From Siphonodentalium dalli (lineage: Eukaryota; Mollusca; Scaphopoda; Gadilida; Siphonodentaliidae): a stretch of 64,000 nucleotides of DNA. The translations under genes and the position numbers were made by a program. This document shows positions 46,001-55,000 of this stretch, piece by piece. The notes under the pieces are model-generated. The model made no database searches. It was given only the letters and a program-made list of their open reading frames with translations, and was not told the origin of the DNA. Position 1 is the stretch's first letter; each line of letters opens with the position of its first letter. The stretch lies in contig CP136064.1 of NCBI GenBank assembly GCA_032622095.1, forward strand, positions 173,792,310 through 173,856,309. Direction: 5' to 3'.

Positions 46001-49000
46001 ACGAAAATAATCGGCAATTTATAAGTCGACAAGGGCCATATCTGCAGTAAAAATGGGTGGAGGAAAACCAAATTTGAACTTGAACTCTATTTTCATGTGG
46101 GTAATCCATTATCCACATACAAAATTTGAAAACAATCAGATATCTATAACTAAAAATATCATCTGGAAACCATCTCGGACAGACAGACAGACAGATGACA
46201 GATAATACAAGTGTAGAAGGAGTCCTATTTATTGAAGGGAAATGTTCAGATAAAAAGTTAAACAAACGACATATGGTTGAATTTATTATCTGAACATTTC
46301 CTATAAGGGATAACTACTTGTCAATGAGTATTAAGTATAGAAAGAATTAAATAAATTGTCAGGAAGTTCTATATCTCGCATCAAAATGTTTCTCTTTCAG
46401 GTGGTGCTTCTAAGCTCAAACATGTTATCATGTACATCAGTATTTAACATTTTCATGACAGGAGCTGCACTGGTGCAGTATTAAAAACCCTGTGCCAGTG
46501 CATTCTCATATATATGCGAGTCTCCCATATGCCTCACATATATACGAGAATGCACTGGCTCACAAGGTCAAGGTAAATATTGTTAGGCAATGCATTCTCT
46601 TATATATGCGAGGCTCCCTCTGAGCATATAAAAGAGAATGCATTGGAACAGGGTTTTCGCAAAATTTCAGGAAGCTCCAGTCATGGAAGGTTGAAATAAA
46701 TTAAAAGGGAAATAGATATGCAAAATTGTTTGTGTGGAAGTTGGAACCCGAAGTATATGTCATGCATGCACAAACTTAGAAGTCTTAACCGTTTTCTTCC
46801 TAATTGAATTGTTCTATTCTCTATTTGCATGGACATTCATATATTATGTAGACAATGAAACCATTCTAAGGGTTCATTGTAGGGATGTGCGGCAAAAGTA
46901 TTCAAAAGACAATGAAACAAAATATTTTCTAAATAGATTACAGCAGATGAAAGGATACATGGAAGGTCCTTCAAGTTTTAAATTTAAATTACAAACTTGA
47001 AGATATTGTACAACATTTTTACCTGTTATACTTAGTACATTCCAGTGGAAAACCACATCTCATTTCAGGTAGTATTGAAAGCAAGTGATCCTGACCAGGT
47101 GGGTATAGCTTGTAATACATAGCATACAATGTTGTTCGAGAATATCATACAGGCTAAACAACAATAAGTTCAGGCTAAAGAAATGCAATTTTATGTTGTT
47201 GTACAGTTCCATAATCACTTGACAAACTTGACAATGGACTGAATGAAACATTTATTGGAAAATTAACTGCTTTAAATTCCTATTTGTTCACAATTTAAAA
47301 ATTGCATAATTGTCTCCAAAAAAAAAATCATATTAACGGATGAAGGAAAAATATTTCAACTAAGTCACATTGTCATATCACGTTTGGATTGCACAACAAA
47401 CTGTTCTCCTGCTTTTTGATCAAAGAGAAAACATGAGGTCGCACCTTGGGTGCTGGCATACCCCACGGTGCCAAAATGAAACATGGAACCCAAATATAAA
47501 GTAAACAAAGGATAATTAACTCTAAAAGGGAAAATGTGAACATTGCAAACACAGTGTTGGCAACACTTCATTGAAAGGTCTTCTGATGGTAAATATCCAT
47601 ACCAAATTTAATTGAGATCAGATAACCAATGGCTGTGACACAGTGGATGGACAAACAAAACATTATTTCTATGAAAACAGAATAACTCTAGAATGGAAAA
47701 TGCCAACAATGTCATTGTGCCCTCTTCAGAAAGCAGTCATGATGGTGAACCTCCAAACCAAATATCATTTAAATCTGATAACCCATGTCAGAGATATATG
47801 CCCAGACAGACAGAAAATTCAAACAGTGTCATAGGGGGCTCTTTTGAAAGTACTCCCGATGCCGAACATCCATGCCAAGTTTCATTCAGACATGATAATA
47901 CATACATGTAGTTAAGATATATGTCCAGATGAGTGGAAGGATGGACAGATGGATAATGTTAATCCAGTATACCCCACAATTTCTTTCATAATTATAATGG
48001 TTAATAGGAAAACTTTCTACAGTAACGCTCTAAGTAATGGACTCCTTAACCACAGCAGAATTATGGGTAATTTTTCAGGATTTAGTCGGAAATATGGGTT
48101 GTTGCCATTCATCGGAAAGCTCTCAGTGGTTAAGGAGTCAATTACTTAGAGCATTACTGTATTTGAAGGATATATAGGGAAGTTAATCGGTGATTATTAG
48201 TAACCTATACTACAAGAGTACACTAGGTGGTATGTTCTTCTAAACAATAAACAGAAAGGCATCTCAATATGATTTTAATTTGATGAGACAAAATAAACAG
48301 GGTGGGGAATCACATGGTTTCAAGTTTATGAGAATCACACATTCAAAATGGATGTGGCAATCGAAAACATGACCAGAAACGAGGGAAAAGGTAATAAACT
48401 AAGATATGACATATTACATAGTATTTTGTCAGCTACGAGCAGATGCTATACTATTTTTCAAACAGGCTGATCCCTCATTTGTGTCCAAATTCACATTTAT
48501 TTGCTCTAACATTCTGACCAAAGTTGTCAGTTGAAGGATTCTCCAAGATGTATGAACTGGTTTATTCCATGCAACTTTGGTGAAAATGTTATAGAAAACC
48601 ACTGAGTATTTCCGAACAAATAAGGTATCAACTTGTTTAAAAAATAAACTAGCATATGATCGTAACAGTAAAAATGCTATGTTTTGTGTCAGTTCCTCAT
48701 ATGTTATGTTTTTGTGCATTTGCACTGGCCATTTTGTATGCGTGATACTCACCAACCTTGAAACTACGTGATTCCCCACCGTGATTAAGTTTCAGAAAGA
48801 AAAAAATATTATTTTGCATGAAATGTGGCAATTGGACATGAGATAACTTCATCACTCATCAGTTCAATAGTGATTTTCATAATTAATTTAATTACACATT
48901 TATACCTCCTTGCAAAAGAAAAAAATGTATATATATAGCTATAAGCTTCAAAATCCCTCGATGGAGAGAGAGAGTATTAAATGATCAAGGAAATATGGGT

Positions 49001-52000
49001 TGATACAAAAATCGGACTTGGCACTGAAAGGGTTAACTGAGACTAATGTCAGCGACATGCATAGACATTGTATTTTTAAACTTATTCCTTTTAAATCAAT
49101 CTATTTATTTGTTTTAATGAACTTGCATAGATGACTAAATGAGATATCAGTGGCAGATTATTTAATAGAATTATTAAATGCAAAAATAATAATGCAATCA
49201 ACTTTATACCTTCCAAAGTTTTTTTCCCATGAGCACTGCATTGGTCCCAGTCCAGTTGTATGGGTCAATATGTAGGTATGACCTGGAGTGAGCTGTACCC
49301 CACAACAGCATACAGTCCCATGGGCGGATTTCTTTGGGAAACAGGCTGAAGAAGTCCTCCTTGGTGTATTCCTGCAATCGAAATGTATGCCTAGAAATCA
49401 GATCTTTATAAAAGTCATGCTATGCCAAGTTAAGAAAATATGACTGTTTAATGGAAACAGTAATCCTGGCATGATTAGGCAGTCAGAAATGTTGAAGGAG
49501 ACATAAATTTTGTCCCAGTAGTGGATCTCCATGGTCCAGTGGTTAGCGTGTCAGACACACAAAAGTGGCATGGTCGAATTAAGCGATTGCCGGATTGTAT
49601 GCTGTTCAAAAATCATGCCAAGTTGTGACCCTTGAGCAAGGTCACTTGTACTGTGACTGCTTTGCATCCCACATATGTTAAAAGAGTATTCGGTCCGGGT
49701 GTCGATAGCTCTTTTCAGTATGTTATATGCACTGGGATTGCTTCCTCGTTGGAGGATTGGAGTGACAATTAATTGTATAGTTGTAATGAATGGTGTCATG
49801 TGCCCTATGATCGATGTAATAATTAGTGTAAAGTGTATTGAAACTACAGTAATGCCCTAAATAATCGACTCCTTAACCACAGCAGAATTATGGGTAATTT
49901 CTCAGTGAGAGCTTTCCGATGAATGGCAACAAGCCATATTTCCGACTAAATCCTGAAAAATTACCCATAATTCTGCTGTGGTTAAGGAGTCGATTATTTT
50001 GGGCATTACTGTAATTCATTGTATAATCCACTATAAGCTGCTATAAGTGGATTGATTATTATTGTTAGTCTGTGGTGGTCCAGTGGTTAGCCTGTTTGAC
50101 TCTTAACAAGGTTGCATGAAGAATATCATGTGTTAAAATCCTGCACTCTCTCACACTGAATGTCAAACGCTGCATTGGCAGCCTTCGAAAAGCTACAAAA
50201 TACTAGTTGTCACAGGTGAACTCACACGTAAACCGAGTACATGGTCGGGGACCAACCTAGAGGGCAACTTGGGAGACATTTTATCATTAAAATGTCCTAC
50301 TTCTCCCGATTTTTGTCCTGGGAGAAGTGACTACTCTCTCACATACATATATGCATATTTCCCAACAGAATAGTTAAAGTATATTTACTGATTATAACAG
50401 ATAGTAATGGTGTTTGTTCTTACTCACTATAATGGTTTTATAAATGGGCTCTTGTGTTGGATAATACTTATTGGATCATAGAATGGTTAAATTGGGGCAT
50501 AATTTAAACCTCAGCCATTGTTATTTCTCCTGCTAATAGTCCACTTCTCCCAGTCCTCCTCACGAAGAATTCCTCGTGGTAGTAATAAATTACTCCTGCA
50601 TAACAGGTTACGGGATAAATGAATAAATGTTCAATAACTTCATATTAAAATAATTAAATAGTTATTACTGTTTTACATATTAAAATTTACAATGTACAAG
50701 TACATGTTGTTGTTTCTACTTTGATTTTGTGTTGACTTAAACTATTATTCCCTGGGGTCTTATTACAATGAATGCCAAGTCAATTACATCACAGGCCTTC
50801 CAAACAGTGACTGGGATCTTAATAAATAGAAATTTAATGCATCTATTCTCTATCAAATAGTAAGAAAGGTTTATTAAAGGTAAGTGGACTAATTACTTCA
50901 AAAATCTATAATATCACTCAACTATCACTGTTTAGAAGGCCTGTGATTACATGTAGGGTCCATGAAATTTTATTAATAAATAATTCAACTAGGACTAGTT
51001 GTTGCACTATTTTCGGCATCAAGTTGCTCGAAATACACAACACTCAGGTGGCTTTTGGTGTTTAAGTGCCGCTCCAGAGTCCATTTGGAAATAAAAGACG
51101 AACCGGCTGCCGTTTCGTACTCTACCGGTAAGTATTTTTCCGAATGCTTGGCGCATGCTTTACAATAATCTTTCGTGATGATTGTTTTGCCATCCCTGTT
51201 CTCAGTCTCGTATTCGTATTGATTCTCTATCCATAGCCAATCTAAACAAATACGATACTGTAGTACCATTTAGCACAAGTATAACATGATCAGTTCATGG
51301 TTGTAATTTCAAAATAATTGTTTTCTTTTTACCCCCAAGTCAAACCAGTGCACCGTATAGTGTATCCCCACATATGTTTTTGCATAATTTAAAAAAGAAA
51401 TGAATGGACAAAAACTGATGCCTGTGGTTATTATTCATCATGAGTTTACTAAAGATTAATGAAACTTGAGCTATGATAACAGAGATCAAAAGTTGACATG
51501 TATGCTTGCATTTTTCACTGTATGGGCCATAACAAATTAATGGACAAAACCAATTCCATTTGGATATCCTTTAAAGCCTGGCGAAACAGGGGGCTTACAG
51601 TCGAATCATATCTCTAATCGAATCAGGGGTGAGATTTACAAATCGATTTGAATCTTGAATCAAATATATATACATGAGCCAAACCTGGGTATCATAATAG
51701 TTGAAGTTGCCAGTTTAAGGTAACATGGGTAATTAAAATATAAGTCAGTCCTTCGATTTTGAGGCGCGCAATTGCGCTTGCGCGCCATGGCGCGCGCGGA
51801 TTTAAAAACCTGCGAGTTATTAAATGCGCACGCCGAAAATTTCAAATGTGCACGTCAGAATTTGAAACCAGTTAACGAGATTTTAACAAACAACACACCG
51901 ATGGTCAAACGCCGATAAGGATATCCACCATGTATCTTTCTCAGCAGTGATGACGCTGATTACGAACCTGGTAACTACTAGTGGTAACATACATATGATC

Positions 52001-55000
52001 GCATTATTACTCGATGAATGAAAACAAACGGCCACCTTCTTGACAATGCGTCATTCAAATACTGGGCACCTAATGATATTGACCAATGGGACAGTCGGTA
52101 CACTGAAGAGGAATCAAGCGTCATCATTAAAAATAGGCAGCTAATAATATCGACCTATGAGGACCCGTGTTGCGTCACGTAATCGATACAGTTAATAATA
52201 TCGGCCAACGAATGAGCAGTATCACGAAATCGGAAACCTATTTATAATAACACGTGATCAGCAGATTCTCCCAGATTAAAAATAGAATTGGAAAATCCTC
52301 AGAATTCTGCGTGCAAACAACTCATTCAGGCGACTTTGTTTCAAATTATTATCTGCGCATTTTTAAATCTAGTTTTTGCAAGGGACATGCAGTTTTTTTT
52401 GTGCGGAAAATTAATAAACGAAGCGGTCCCTAATAATCTCGTACAGGGGGGATTTTTAGCTGAAAATAAATAATTGTACCCGTACGCTTATTTGGATCCC
52501 GAGACTGTTGACGAAACCACGATACTATCAAACTGAAAGAGGATTGACTCGTCGGATTCCGGTGAATCTGATTGCGGTAACAATTAGGATTCCACTTCCG
52601 AGTTTAAAACTTTAAGCGAGTCTCATGGGCGTGCGCTCTCAGACGCGGAAGTCGATTAATTACCGTGATCAGATTCATCGGGATTGCCGGATTGTTGATG
52701 CTATTATTATGTGGACTATTGTATAATATAAACATATGTTTTTTATTTCTGTTCTGTTGCCACAATTAGAATAATTAGTGTGTATCATTATACTTGTGTT
52801 TGTCTTTATTCAGTAATCATTTCATCGATGTTAATTTGAATTGTGCTCCCTCAAAAAAGGCGCGTACAATTCCAAAAAGCTCCGAGTGATATACTGCGCA
52901 CCTACGTTTTCCAAATTCGAAGGACTGATAAGTAGTGTGAACCTGGAAAATTTAATGCACAAAACCATGGTATGGTATAAAGACAAATTCAGCAGTATTA
53001 CTATGTGTACTGGGGCAAAATGAGGTATGCAATTACAAGGGCATTGGATGTGTGATGGAGAGTGCTACAATGTATAAGACCCAATGACGAACAGCTGGAA
53101 GTTTCAGTCGCAAAAAAAATCTTCTCATCTTCAAATTATAAAAGTTGGTAATAGTTTATGTTTCAAATATCAAGAACCTCATAAGTCTGTTATTACATTT
53201 CAAGAATGGACTAGACGAACAAATTTAAAATAAATCAAGATTGGTAGCAGTGGTAAAATAATGTTCAATATTTCCAATGATTCTCTACATTTGCGTCTCA
53301 GGTGAGAAATACACAAAATAGCGATTTAGGATTAATTTCAGGTGTTATTCTAATATACATGTCTATATTGAAATTTAGAACAAGGCATCTTCGACATCAT
53401 GTTCTTTTTCACCCACAGGAATGCTAAGAAGGGTGATTCGAAAATATTCAAATAATATACAGTAATACTAGTAATCGAATCAGCAGCCAGATTCGTGAAT
53501 CAAATCGAATCACGAATCTTCGCAGGCCCCTAATATTATTCTCCCTCATGCGACAATGTAGTTGGGAGCATGCCAAAGATCATTCAAACTGGACCTATGA
53601 TGACAGAGATGGAGAGCTCCAAAGTTGTAATGAAGAGAACCCATTTTTATGGTATATCCGGTGTCCAACTGTATTTGAAGGGGATAATAAAGAAGAGACT
53701 TACATTTTCCCCAACATCTTTTCTGAGTTCCTCATGTGTAGCTATGAAGAGTTCATCCTGCAGATAGGTCCACATATATGGCTTCCCCTCCTCCAGATGA
53801 GAGATGAACTTCTTCAATGGCAGGGCATAACTTGCTGCATCTTTTAGATCACCCTGTGTTTCAAAAAGCAGTGTTTGTTTCATCAGACATACAGGTACTT
53901 TATAGAATCCATTTAAAATTCAAGGTCAAATCGTACCTGCCGGATGGATTTCGACGAAATTTGATACCTAGGGATGCTTTTGTCCGGGGAGTGTTAGGAC
54001 GGGTCAAATCGTTACCCTGACCTGACCTTGACCTTCAAAATGGTCAATTCAAGATCAAATTGCACCTTTCGATGGTAAGCCCGGATGAAAGCAGAGGGGA
54101 ATCAGCCCGGACGAAGTCGGGTCACCCTGCTAGTATATATATATATGTATATACATGTAAGTATATAATTTCCTACTTATTTATATTCAAATCAACTTGT
54201 TGCACATAATGTCATACCAGTAACAAACATTTTTAAATGCCAAGCAAAGATATTTTTTTTCCACAATTAAAGGGACCAAAGGCTCTCACAGTGGGTAAAT
54301 GTGCAAACAATATAAAAGTTGTTATTTTTTTCCCAGCCCTTGAAATTAGGAAAAATGTCCCACAGCAAATTTAATGCTGTGGCATGTTAGATTCCAAATG
54401 TTGCAGTGGCATTTCCCACAGCATTGCATATTGCCGTGGCTAATTTTGAGGACTGTGTTCCTATATCCAGTAGTGATAGTTCTTCAATAACAAGATTTTG
54501 CATGTTAAGACAATTGTTATGTAAACAAAACTGTTACAGTGATTTGACAACAAACATCGCTAATCGTGTAGTAGGTCAAATATTTTAGCCCGAATATGAT
54601 TTCCAAAATATTTTTCAGTGTTTTGACCTTTTCCAATGTTTAAAGTCAAATCTTTATTAAATTTTGGTATCTTATTTGACTAATTGGACTTTGTCCACTG
54701 TAAAATTAAAGTTGACATAACATTGGTTTTGACATGCAAAATCTCATTATTGGAGAGTTATGAACAATTAAAATAAGAGCAAAGTAGATCTAGTTGTTTA
54801 TGTACTGGTTGATGATAGTTGTTTTCCAGACTATTATTTTATTTCACATGAACCCACTTTGAATGCCTTCAGTCCCTTTAATGCTATAATCATTTGAGCC
54901 CTCTAAATCATTTAAAATGTATATAACAAAAAGATGAAAACAAATTTGTATCTAATAAGATACCTGTAGTCTCTTACATCTGGCAACTCTTGGCTCAAGT

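Noticed and set aside
47365-47571. ORF with FGTVGYASTQGATSCFLFDQ as a JmjC exon.
   Set aside because: No fit to JmjC phases or family sequence; it lies in a diverged tandem repeat. The real exon 5 is at 47023-47108.
48429-48779. 116-codon minus-strand ORF as a possible gene.
   Set aside because: It starts inside the terminal inverted repeat of a MITE (48301-48781) and has no recognisable domain.
49521-49600. Functional tRNA gene.
   Set aside because: Box A is good, but box B is degenerate and no cloverleaf can be drawn; it is a SINE-type head.
53548-53847. 99-codon plus-strand ORF.
   Set aside because: It is the antisense shadow of JmjC exon 3, whose minus-strand reading has splice sites and fits the protein.
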